Positions 1 to 10,900 of a stretch of DNA of 64,000 nucleotides are shown piece after piece. Every line of letters starts with the position of its first letter. Positions within the stretch are counted from its first letter, which is position 1. Below the pieces are notes generated by a model. That model had not been told where the DNA came from. It searched no databases and worked only from the letters and a program-made list of their open reading frames with translations. Source of the DNA: Asterias rubens (taxonomy: Eukaryota; Echinodermata; Asteroidea; Forcipulatida; Asteriidae); the NCBI RefSeq assembly GCF_902459465.1, contig NC_047083.1, forward strand, positions 9,787,526 through 9,851,525, given 5' to 3'. A program made the translations under genes and the position numbers.

Positions 1-62
1 GTAGTGTCAACAGTTCTTCATTGCTCTTTACCAGATAAGTTGTCTGAGGTTGTTACCTCCCT

Positions 63-401
63 TTAAAGCCATTGGACCCTTTCGGTTCAGAAAAAAAAAT
101 CAAAGTTCACAGATTTACAAATAACAGGGTTTACAGAAGGCAATGGTGAAAGACTTCTCTTGTATTCCATGAAATGCTTTACTTTTTGAGAAAACAGCAA
201 AACAATATAATTCTCGTTAACGAGAATTACGGATTTATTTTAAACACATGTCATGACACGGCGAAACGCGGGTGGGGTTTTCCCGTTATTTTCTCCCGAC
301 TCCGATGACCGATTGAGCCTAAATTTTCACAGGTTTGTTATTTTATATGTAAGTTGTGGTAGTAATGTTTTTCAAACTCAGAAAGGGTCCAATGGCTTTA
401 A
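63..401. mobile_element. TTAA-bounded MITE, family A
   Basis: Bounded by TTAA at 63-66 and 398-401, with 19-bp perfect terminal repeats AAAGCCATTGGACCCTTTC. No coding capacity. It holds a central TCTCGTTAACGAGA palindrome. TTAA target use suggests mobilisation by a piggyBac- or Kolobok-type transposase. Confidence 0.8.
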
Positions 402-779
402 GAATATAGACATAATGGTTCACCCTTCTTAGAAGCCCCGCCCCCTCTTCCACGATCGCTAAAAACGTGCAGCGAGCGACAAACGGTCGCACGGTGTAAT
501 TGCAATGTCCTTAGATGAGAGAATTCGGTAGAAAAGTCAAACAATGGAATTAATTTCGCTCGTGTGGAGAATCAGTGGATATCTATTGAGGTAGAGCTCA
601 AAACGCTTACTTTCATGGACGTTGAATTTGTTATCCGCTCTGTTTTCATCCGAGTATTTCATACATTAAGATTTGAGAATTTCATGAAACAAATAGAAGA
701 TGTTAAAGAGCTACTTAAAGGAAAATTATATCTGTGGTTTTGAAAGCATTCGATTGTTTTAAGACTGTAAAACTGTAGA

Positions 780-1040
780 TGTGCATGACAATCCATAGAG
801 AAGGACTCTGCAAGGGTCGAAACGTCAGGTCATTAACTTGTTCGTAGTTATAATCAAACTAATAATATAGGATTTGAGGCATTGCATGGTGAGGTATCAA
901 TATATATTTTGTTTTGCGATAACACCATGTGTGTATCTACTTGCCAGGTAGAGTTTGTTTTTTAGAGAACTGTCTTTTTTATTCTACTACCGCGGAGTAG
1001 ATTTATCGGATGATCGGGAGACTTGTCAGTTCTGAAAATG
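780..1040 (+). repeat. Interspersed repeat with GGGTCGAAACGTCAGG and CCGCGGAGTAGA motifs
   Basis: Contains AAGGGTCGAAACGTCAGG, then GCATTGCATGGTGAGGTATC, AACACCATGTGTGTATCTAC, TAGAGTTTG and CTACTACCGCGGAGTAGA. The second half recurs inverted at 10224-10382 and 59470-59600, partly at 12867-12930. The first half recurs inverted at 61590-61632. No frame is retained; probably a retroelement-derived repeat. Confidence 0.6.
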
Positions 1041-1158
1041 CGGAGCAGACGTCCAAGGATAATCCCTAGAAAACACAATCTGAGAAACGTTTCTGGCAGT
1101 AATGTTTTTCAAACTCAAAAATGTGGGGAATAAGAACTGATTTGCCTACATGTTTGCA

Positions 1159-1561
1159 TTAAAGGGTATAATTATGTACTTTTTTCAAACAAAAAAACAC
1201 AATGTCCACAGATTTACATTAAACTTACACAGTTTGAAGATTATGATAGTAGAAAGCTTCCCTTGAAATTTTAATTACTGAGGTGCTGTAGTTTTTGAGA
1301 AATGAGTAAAAGTAATAATTTTCGTCTCAGTTTTAGCATGTAAAAACGTATTAACCAGTTATGCTATGGTTTTGGTATAATATCATAACTGGTTAAGGGG
1401 ATTTTAGATGCGTGTGGCTTGTTTTACTCATTTCTCAAAAACTACACAACCTTAGTTAGTAATATTTGAAGGGAAGCTTTCCACTATCATTATCTTCAAA
1501 CCATGTAAGTTTCATGTAAATCTGTGGAAATTTTGAAAAAGTCATTACCCAAATCCTTTAA
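1159..1561. mobile_element. TTAA-bounded long-palindrome MITE, family F
   Basis: The two halves are inverted copies of each other: ACAGATTTACATTAAACTTA near 1210 against AAGTTTCATGTAAATCTGTG near 1507, and TTTTTGAGAAATGAGTAAAA against TTTTACTCATTTCTCAAAAA. The bounds are TTAA at 1159 and 1558. The centre pairs AACCAGTTATG with CATAACTGGTT. Confidence 0.8.
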
Positions 1562-2309
1562 CCACACTTCTTCGACGAAGTGAATTGATTCTCAATTTGC
1601 TTTGTATACCAAAAGCTGCTGGACTCTTAAATAATATTTTATTGCCATTAATTGTAGTAGTGGTTAAAAAAATAAATGGTCTACATCATCCCCTTTAATG
1701 AAATAAGAATTTGATACAATCTTTCCAATTTTTGTTAATTACACTACACAATGTTTCGTAATGGGAATTTTATTGCGCTCCTTTCATACCATACATTCCC
1801 AAAATTAATTATTTTGCTGAATTTTAATTTGGTGTTCTCCAAAATGTCTCCCTCGAGAGGACTATTAAAATTGGAGTGATACTAAAGTGGTATTTTTTAT
1901 GATGCTGGCGATTGAAGATGCATAAATGATAACATTGGGGGCGTTTTAATCACCATGCTATTAAGCATGCACAAAGGTTTCAGAATGTTATTTACGCATC
2001 ACCGCACTTCCTTAAAGGAACATAACAGAATTGGTTTTGCTAGCAAACAAGTTGCTGGCAGTGTAATCACTTTATGTAATCCACCATAAACATAAACTGA
2101 CAAACCTGTAGAAGTTTGAGATCGATCAGCCGTCTGGGTCAGGAGAGAATAGTGAATAACCAATTTATTATTACACATTTTCCATTAAATCGATTTAGAA
2201 ACAAAAATTATTAACTCCAAACGGGAAATTTGTTTTATGATTTAATATTATTTCTCATAAAATATGGCATTTTCAGACAAAAGCATTTTAGGGAATGTTT
2301 TATACTATC

Positions 2310-2631
2310 ATCATCATTAGACTGTAAGTTTTAATAATTTTTGTAAATCTGTGATCTTGGACTTGTTGTCTCATACCAATTGTGTAGTTGGTCATCGAAT
2401 TCACAAGAATGGAAGAAAAACGCCCTTGTTGCATTTTGTTCTCAGCCAGATGCATATAAATAGGCTTCAGCTGAAGACATTTATTGTTTGAGTGAAAAAT
2501 TACCTCTCTCTCAAAAAGCTCTCATAAAGTGTTATATTATTATCAACAGCTCTCCATTGCTCGCTACCAAGGAAATATTTGTATGTTAACAATTATTTTA
2601 AGCAATTACCAATAGTATCCAGTGGCTTTAA
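2310..2631. mobile_element. Diverged family B MITE
   Basis: Ends AATTACCAATAGTATCCAGT-GGCTTTAA at 2628-2631 and contains ATCAACAGCTCTCCATTGCTC, as in the other family B copies. The left end is eroded, so the start is approximate. Confidence 0.6.
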
Positions 2632-3254
2632 GGTTTTGTAACGCACGGCGCAGGGTTAATAAGAAACCTTTGTGCGCAATTTGATCTTCACATCTCTACT
2701 CTCTATCAAACGGTGAAAGACCACACCAGTTTGGTCGTACTTTTTAGCAAAAGAAAATGTACCATTTCAACAAGTATCCCCGCCGGTTCACGCTACATTA
2801 GACTTCGTACATCAATTAAGAAATTACCCACGCGGTGAAAAGAACAGGTCTGTGTCTTTTACAGTACTTAATGGATAGTTTTCTGTCAACGAATGGCGCA
2901 TATTTGAGTTACACCGTAGCGTTTTCATACTTGCGCTGCGTTTCTGGTTGTGTCTTTACCGAGGGTCTCCGTTACCGCGAAGTGTTTATCTAATAACTTT
3001 TGAGCGTTGGTGGCTACAGTCAAACACGTGATGGGTTGTTGATTTCGAATAGGAGATTCGGTTGAGTTGTATTGTGTTAGTTCATCTAGTTAAACGAATT
3101 TAAAAAAAAAAAGGGCAATAGGGGTAATAGATGGGGTGTTGAATAACGATACATTAAGTTTGTTTAGTGACCTATATGGCTGCGAAACACAACCCGTACT
3201 TGCACTCAAGAGTCCCCTAGATGGTTGGTTACACCATGGAGGAAGAAACACCAG

Positions 3255-3620
3255 GGCCCAATTTGATAGAGCTGCTTAAAGGCAGTGAACACTCTATTGG
3301 TAATTATCTATAAAAAAAAAATCAAATTGTTAGCATAACAACTTTGTAACAAGAATGGAGAGCTGTTGGTAGTATAAAACATTATGAGAAACGTCTCCCT
3401 CTGAAGTAACTTCGACGACCAATTAAGTTCAAATTTTCACAGGTTTGTTATTTTGTGCATATTATTATGTTGAGATACACAAAGTGAGAAGACTGGTCTT
3501 TGGCAATTACCAAAGATGTTCAGTGTTTTTAAGCAGACAGCGTTGCTAAACCATTCTCTGTAAAGCAAAAACTGGGCATGATACCAGTCACAAAATGGTG
3601 CATGGTGACATGGTGCAAAC
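3255..3620. mobile_element. Family D element interrupted by a family B MITE
   Basis: Family D text (GGGCCCAATTTGATAGAGCT then GCAGACAGCGTTGCTAAAC, ATGATACCAGTCACAAA) is split at TTAA by a family B copy (3276-3532) that starts TTAAAGGCAGTGAACACT and ends TTCAGTGTTTTTAA. The minisatellite begins at its right edge. Confidence 0.7.
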
Positions 3621-3630
3621 TGTTATCATT

Positions 3631-4178
3631 GGAGGCAAGAGGCACCAAGGCAATGTCCAGGGGTATGGAAGCAAGAGGCACCAAGGCAATGTCCAGGGGT
3701 ATGGAAGCAAGAGGCACCAAGGCAATGTCCAGGGGTATGGAAGCAAGAGGCACCAAGGCAATGTCCAGGGGTATGGAAGCAAGAGGCACCAAGGCAATGT
3801 CCAGGGGTATGGAAGCAAGAGGCACCAAGGCAATGTCCAGGGGGTATGGAAGCAAGAGGCACCAAGGCAATGTCCAGGGGGTATGGAAGCAAGAGGCACC
3901 AAGGCAATGTCCAGGGGTATGGAAGCAAGAGGCACCAAGGCAATGTCCAGGGGTATGGAAGCAAGAGGCACCAAGGCAATGTCCAGGGGTATGGAAGCAA
4001 GAGGCACCAAGGCAATGTCCAGGGGTATGGAAGCAAGAGGCACCAAGGCAATGTCCAGGGGTATGGAAGCAAGAGGCACCAAGGCAATGTCCAGGGGTAT
4101 GGAAGCAAGAGGCACCAAGGCAATGTCCAGGGGGTATGGAAGCAAGAGGCACCAAGGCAATGTACAGGGGGGAGGGGC
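3631..4178 (+). repeat. 36-bp minisatellite, 15 copies
   Basis: Unit TATGGAAGCAAGAGGCACCA followed by AGGCAATGTCCAGGGG, 36 bp, with three units of 37 bp carrying one extra G. I count 15 occurrences of CACCAAGGCAATGT. The period is a multiple of three and the unit has no stop in most frames, so overlapping open frames of 130-220 codons appear on both strands. They are artefacts of the repeat, not genes. The unit resembles the GGCACCAAGGCAATGACCAG core of the interspersed repeat at 13505-13736. Confidence 0.95.
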
Positions 4179-5024
4179 ATGGTGGAAATTGCCTCATGGA
4201 GCATCAAACCTGACTTTCTAGTTACAGTATTGCTACGTAGATAAAACTGGTAATACCAAACACAAAAGGAGTTTTGTGTTTTCATAAGCTGCTAATTCAA
4301 TTGACCTTTACATTCTCTGATTCAACAACTCATTGAAAAGGCAAAGAAAGCTGTCTTAGTGTCACTATCTGTTTAAAGTTGTCCAAATGTCAAGTGGTTG
4401 TAAAACAATAGCCAGGGGCATCAAGTTAATTGCTTTTGCATGCCTACGGGAAGGATCATGTCATTGTGATTTTAGTTGACCTCGACCCCAAAGAGTAACT
4501 CAGGGAACGAAGAAGAGCATGTGGAAACAATGTTGAGTTATCGGTCATTCTTACGGGAATTCAGACGAGGGCGCATATTTTTTAGAAGTAATTTTAATTT
4601 AAAATGGCACAAATTATCAAGAAAATTGTTCTTTTAAAAGGCACACATAATCAATACATAATTGTTTGCCTGGGGGAATTTTCGTTAAGGCTGACCGAAC
4701 AATAATGTAAGTGGTTAAAAGTGTAGATGTTTTTGTTTTTATTTATTTATTATTTTTTTCAGTGAAGGCCATCCTGTATATGGCTTTTTACTAAACATGG
4801 GCAAATAACCTAACAGTTGATGTGAAGTGTCCAGACACCTAACAATTGTTCATTGATGCAAGGGAAGGGCCTGCCTGGTTATAAGATATTTACTTCGTCT
4901 GGCGGTGCTTAGCTCAAAGTGCAAGTAATTACAATGAAGATAGTCGGCGAATGGAAGAACAAAAGAGAAAATAAAAGGTGAGAAACACAGCCCAAGATGT
5001 ACTACCTACCATACATGACAAATA
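4179..5024. other. Non-coding interval
   Basis: No gene-like frame, RNA gene or clear repeat seen. Local AT-rich stretches and a T-rich tract at 4729-4760. Confidence 0.5.
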
Positions 5025-5379
5025 TTAAAGCCATTGGACACTTTCGGTAAACAGTATTGTCCAAGGCCCACACTTCGTGTATCACAACTTCTATATAAAA
5101 TAACAAACCTGTGAAAATTTCGGCTCAATCGGTCATCGGAGTCGAGAGAAAATAACGGGAAAACCCACAATTGTTTCCGCACGTTTCGCCGTGTCATGAC
5201 ATGGTGTTTAAAATAAATTCGTAATTCTCGATATCGAGAATTGATCAAAAAGTAAAGCATTTCATGTAATAATATTTCAAGAGAAGTCTTTCACCATTAC
5301 TTTCTGTAAACCCTTTAAGTTATTTGTTAATCTGTGAAGTTGTATTTTTGTTCTGTACCGAAAGTGTCCAATGGCTTAA
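5025..5379. mobile_element. TTAA-bounded MITE, family A, second copy
   Basis: TTAAAGCCATTGGACACTTT at the left and AAGTGTCCAATGGCTTAA at the right. The body is family A in the opposite orientation to 63-401 (CGTGTCATGACATGGTGTTT, TCTCGATATCGAGA palindrome). Confidence 0.8.
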
Positions 5380-6238
5380 GTAGCAGTTTGCAAACAAAAT
5401 AATGTCCGGTATATAGGGCTGTCAAAGTAAAGCCTTGGATTTGGAGCTGCAAACTGCGGCTAATGGTGATGTTTTGCATACATTTTGTACAAAGATAATT
5501 CGTCTAAAAAGGCTCACATGTTTGAGGTTCAGGGGGTTATACAAGTTGAGCTGAATACGAACACAGATCGATTCCAACCACCTTGGACCCTACTGCATTC
5601 CATTATAAGAATAGTACGCGTGCAAAGCGTGTGCAAAGCGTGTGCAAAGTGAACCGCGGGGTCCTTGCTTTTTCGTCTTCTACCTGAAGTCTGTTTTTAA
5701 TCATTTTTTGATTGAGTGTTCCTTCCTCACTTCGCAACTCGTGTGGAATTATGACCTCGATATCTCGTTTCAATATAATAATTTATACTCGACTCGTGGA
5801 GGGAAAAGGTCGGTACCAAAGTGCGAGAAATCTACCTCGCTTGAATTTTTGTTTTTACTAAAGGTACTAAAATAATGAGCTTTAGTCAAATTATTTCGCT
5901 CACCAGAATAATGGTTACCAGCCAAATTATCATGTTTAGTGTATGTAGTTTATATTTTTGTATTTATATTCTTAGCAAGAGTCACATTTGTAACATTTAT
6001 TCCACCATACGCAACTAGAACAAACATTTCCAAAATGTTATCAAGCACATAAAGGTCAAAAATATTTCTTTTACGGAAAAAAAAAATAACAAATTATATT
6101 GATTTTTAAGATCTCAGCCAAACAAAACGAAACCATAGCCGTTGTGTTTTTAAAAAAAAATGTGTAGGGCGGAATTAAAAAAGAATTAAAAAAGAAAAAA
6201 GGCCCTCCTCTTTCCTTTTGTTCCAAAAGGACGCTATA

Positions 6239-6269
<31 letters not shown>

Positions 6270-7886
6270 GGGGGGGGCGTATTTTAAACGTGATTTAAGA
6301 GACTTACCGTTTTATTCATTTTCATAGGGACTTTATCTATCTGAAATTGAGTGGATCACAACCAATTGGGTATTGCCTTGAAGTCCCTACTCGAAGGTAA
6401 ATTCATTATAATTATAGGCTACTCCAACATTTATTGATCGGGAAGAACAAAATAAGGGCGAGAAGCACGTGCATAATGATTGAATCTATTTGTCAGAGTA
6501 ATGGTTTTTGATAATAATATTCTTGACATCCGGAGAAACATTTAATTCTGAGAAACGATTCAAACAAGAACCTTTCCCCGGATCCCCTGTAGTTGCTGGC
6601 CTTATAATTGAGAAAGTCAAGAAAAGAAGGCTTTCTGCTTTATTCATAAGAGGAGTAATTAACGAAACGTGCTAATTGTGCCATGAAAACCATGGCTCTC
6701 TCATTAAAGGACAACCCCCCCCCAAGAACCCTCCCCCCTTCCAGCCCCCCCCCCCCCCGCGTTGACTTAACGTGTTTCGGAAACCAGTATACTGCCCTCT
6801 AACGGCTGATATGCGTTAATAAAATAATAGTCAGGTTCCCTAAGTACTGCACAATGCCCTGTTCGCTCAACATGTGACAAGTCTAGGTCATACAAGGCAT
6901 TTCTTCCGCGTTAAACCACACACGAGAGCGAGTTTCAAACGGTATGTTTCATTGCAAATTTGTCAGGGAAAATTTACTGTAAAATCGGTTTTCTTTCACT
7001 AAATGATACATTGACATACACTCTTTATATCTCGTGATTGTTTTGTTGTGAAATACAGGTTTAATTTAAGCTCTAAAGCTAACGTTTACTTATTTTTTTA
7101 TTCTAAATAAACTTTACTTTTTTTTTGCATAAAAACTAACGAAGACGAAGTGAACCGGCGGATAACTTTCCGTATGGCTTACTCAGTTTTACAAAAAGGG
7201 ATATCTCATTGAGGTAATCTAGATACTAATTGAGAGCTGGAGAGGGGGGTCACATCAGTGATTGGAGGTGGAGACAGCAAGCAGGCATTACGATACACAA
7301 CACAAAGGTTCTCAGTTGATTGACATAATTTTAGAAATTTAGTTGTCTAAAACTGTAAAAGCTAGTCTAGGTCGGCTTGCTCAACCAGCAGGATGTGGAA
7401 AACGGTTTTTCCTACCCATTTTTTATTCTAACTAAAGATAGCCTAATTTTTAGTTGCGATAGCGTAACCCTCCTACCTGCCGACGGCGAAGGTGCCAAAA
7501 AAACTCCCTGCTTGGCCAGAGCTGACAACTCCAAGCAGGGAGAGTTGTGTTGGGGACTGTTGTGTTCAGGGCAGTGATGATCTGTTTTTCATTGTTTTTA
7601 GTAAAAGAAATCCAGTTTATCGGCAAAATATATCTCGTATTTAAAACAAAAAAATGTACCGCACTACTCTGCAAGTCCAAAGAAGGTAGGGTCTATGGAA
7701 AAACAAAATACTTTGTTTAAACAACTTGAACAATTATTTATGATTAACTTTAAAATATGCTTAACTTGTTAACCTTCTTTTCTTTTCTTTTGATCCAGTT
7801 GTTGACTGTTACACCAGTTGTGCCCCAACAATTTAACCTTTGACATTTGACCTGTAAGTAGAAGCTGCACTAAAGAGTGGATCAAC
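5380..7886. other. Intergenic DNA upstream of NUP50
   Basis: Short frames only. Contains GTGCAAAGCGT tandem triplication at 5621-5650, a T29-G7 homopolymer junction at 6241-6277, C-rich tracts at 6715-6759 and a short inverted pair CTCCCTGCTTGG / CCAAGCAGGGAG at 7503-7542. NUP50's promoter and 5' UTR must lie near the right end, but no TATA box is convincing. Confidence 0.5.
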
Positions 7887-7961
7887 ATGGCGGCCAAGCG
7901 GAGAGCTGGAAATTATCTGACAGATAGGAACTGGGAAGATGAGGATGAAAATGTTGAACAG
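7887..7961 (+). CDS. NUP50: NUP50 coding exon 1 (importin-alpha-binding N-terminus)
   Basis: Twenty-five codons ending in frame at CAG|GTAACA. The LTDRNW motif is the most conserved part of the Nup50 N-terminus. A 5' UTR exon boundary could lie near the pyrimidine-rich TTTTGATCCAG at about 7789-7799, but this is not proven. Confidence 0.93.
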
Positions 7962-10900
7962 GTAACACTTGGTTAAACTTTCAAACAATCGGCATATTTC
8001 TTGAGGAAACCCCCAAAACAACTCACAAATCGTGACAAGGGGGCAGGAGGCAATCACCTTCATTGCCTCTGTGGATCATGGCTGCAGACCACCCATTAAA
8101 AATGGTAGTTAAACAGAAGTAAATTAGAGTTCCAACTCTCCCTGATTCTGCAGAAAGCTCCCCAGAGACCGCTACCTAATGCCAGCAACCCGACACTCGT
8201 GTCATACAAATAGTAGAAGCTTCATAACTCACAGAGCTCGCTTGGATATCCACAAAAACCCATTATTTCCAAGGACCCTAGTAGAGTGGAATGCCCTTGA
8301 CGACTCATTAGTGAACGCACCGAGCTTGACCAACTTCAAGCAACTGCTCCAATAAAATGTTATACCCCCGCACAAGCCTGGCATCATACTCTTATCGGGT
8401 CCAGCCAGTGAAAGTGAAAGTAGTCGCACAAGTCGCCCAGGCTAAGCATGTAGGCCATGACAATTATTTTCTGTTCACATTATTTGATTGCAGGCAGGCA
8501 CATTTGAAACTGCGGGCAGCAAGGCAATGGCCAAACGCGTCATCAAGAAAGCAAGAAGACGAGTTAAAGCTGGGGAGACTGAAGATGCTGAAGATGTAAG
8601 TATTTATAATTAGTGGTCTTGTCAAAATCATCCTGATTGCAAGATGTTCTTAGTACTGAAATAAGGCATGCTGAAGACGTACATAAATGGTTAGGGGTCT
8701 TAATCTTGAGGTCTTAATAATTAAAATTAATTCAGGACAGGCATGACAGGAAGTCCGCTAACAAATCTCTGATGTCAATTTTGTTGTTGGATTTTATACC
8801 TTTAAGAGAAAACTCTTATAAAGGCTCACAGTTCTCTGATGTACTCAAGATTTGCCCCATGCCAATAAAATCCGCTGAACGCAGGCTGTATTACTCCCCA
8901 GGGAGCTGAAAAAGAATGTTATTGGCCCAGTGACCAGAGCACTGATGTAAAGATGATTGATACGGTTATTGTATATGCAAACAAGTTTATTGTTATTTTT
9001 TTTTAATTCTTTCTCGCTTACTTTTGTTTATCATGAAAGGATGATGTCGCTAAGCCGAGCCCATTCGCTGGATTCGCCTTCGGCGCCAACAAACCTTCTT
9101 CTGGAGGTTTCTCCTTCAAGTCCCAAACACCTGCTTCGTTCAGTTTGAAATCATCCACGGCAGAGAAACCCTCAGCAACAGACACAGCGGTTCCAACCAC
9201 CATTCCAACGGGCATCTTTGGCGTAGCAAAGCCCTCCTCAACTAGTGATACTAATGGTACGAACGGGTCGAATAAGTCGGGACCTCCAACGACGTCCACA
9301 AGTAGCATGGAGTACGAGAAGAAATTACAAAACTTAAACCTGTCGGTCAGTTCCTGGATTCAAAAACATGTGACTGAAAACCCGGTTTGCGATCTCACCC
9401 CCGTTTTCGAGGACTACAAGAAACACCTCGCTGAAATTGAGAAGCTGAAGACGACCGTGGAGACAAACCAGAGTGTTGCCAAGCCGTTAACGACAAGTAC
9501 AGCATCCAGCTTTTCCTTTGGAAAATCCTCCGACGTGACCGAAGTGGTTACCTCATCGAAAGTGGATTTCTCTTTCAAAGCCAGTGCCGCGCCTTCTACA
9601 TCTACCCCCGCAAGCACGTTTTCTTTTGGGAGCAACGCCACTGGGAGTGGTTTTGGCTCCTCTGCAGCGACAACGGGGACCACTGGATCGTTGTTCGGGT
9701 CAGCCCAGCCGTTTACATTTGGCACGGCAAAATCAACAGATTCAACTAAAACAGGTAGGCCCCCCTATTAAACCTCAAAGGAAACTTGACCACTCATTCG
9801 TACACAAAGGGAACGAGCTTGACTCTTGGAAAGTTGCATTGCTTTGTCAGGAATGAACAGAGCTCAATAAAGTTCTCCCTTGGCCTTTTAATTGCCTAGA
9901 AAATTTTAAAGTTGACGGGCATTGTAACTCCAAGTTGATATTTTATTTTGTAGAATCACAAGTTCCTAAGCCGCAAGGGAATGACGAGGATTACGAGCCA
10001 CCCAAAGTAGAAGTTAGTACGGTCACCGAAAAGGACTCCCTTTTCTCTAAGAGGTAAATATTCATGGCTGGAATTTAGCGTAAAATTTTTAAAGACTGTA
10101 GGGTGTGTCACTCAAAATGTTCACTGGATCAGAATTTGCTAAAGAAAGAGCTTTTTAAAAAGTTGTAAGGGAAGAAGTAAGGGAAAACTATCTCATTTGG
10201 ACAGGTTTTTTTAGAACTGAGAAGTCTTCCGAACACCCGAACAATCTACTCCGCGGTAGTAGAATAAAGAAAGACAGTTCTCTAAGATCAAACTCTACCT
10301 TGCAAGTAGATACACCCATGGTGTTACCGCAAACCAAATTAATATTGATACCTCACCATGCAATGCCTCAAATCTCATTTGGGTTTGTTCATTTTAAGTT
10401 TCAGTTTTAGATGTGGGAGGAAAACCCCAGACATTTAAACCCAAGCAGTCGATTAGAAACTGAGAACCAAGTGCACGTTGTGCCATGGCGGGATTCGAAC
10501 AGGGGTCCTAGAGGTGGAAGGCGAGGAAAGGTACCAATGCCAAAGACCAATCAAGTTGGGAGACCCTCAAATGACATATGAGGAACATGCATTAGGCGTG
10601 GAACGAGGTGCATGCTGGTCTAGCTGGCGATCAAATTTATCGCTAGAGCTGTACAAGCATTCATCAGTTAGCGCGTCTGCATTGGGTATTTGCGAAAAGG
10701 TCTATGTATACTTAACCAAAATTTGTGTTTTGATGACTTTTATTTGCAGGTGTAAACTTTTCTACAAGAAAGGTGATGGATATAAGGACAGAGGAGTTGG
10801 TTTGATCCATCTGAAGAAACCTGGAAAGTCATTACAGCTACTTGTTAGGGCGGACACCAATCTTGGTGAGTGTCGATACTTTTCAGTTTTCCGAGCCATG

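Noticed and set aside
3529-4285. Several overlapping frames of 130-222 codons on both strands
   Set aside because: They are the six-frame reading of the 36-bp minisatellite. The period is a multiple of three with no stop, so frames are open automatically.
9018-9725. Minus-strand frames of 96 and 103 codons
   Set aside because: They are antisense shadows of NUP50 exon 3, which has a clear protein match and splice sites on the plus strand.
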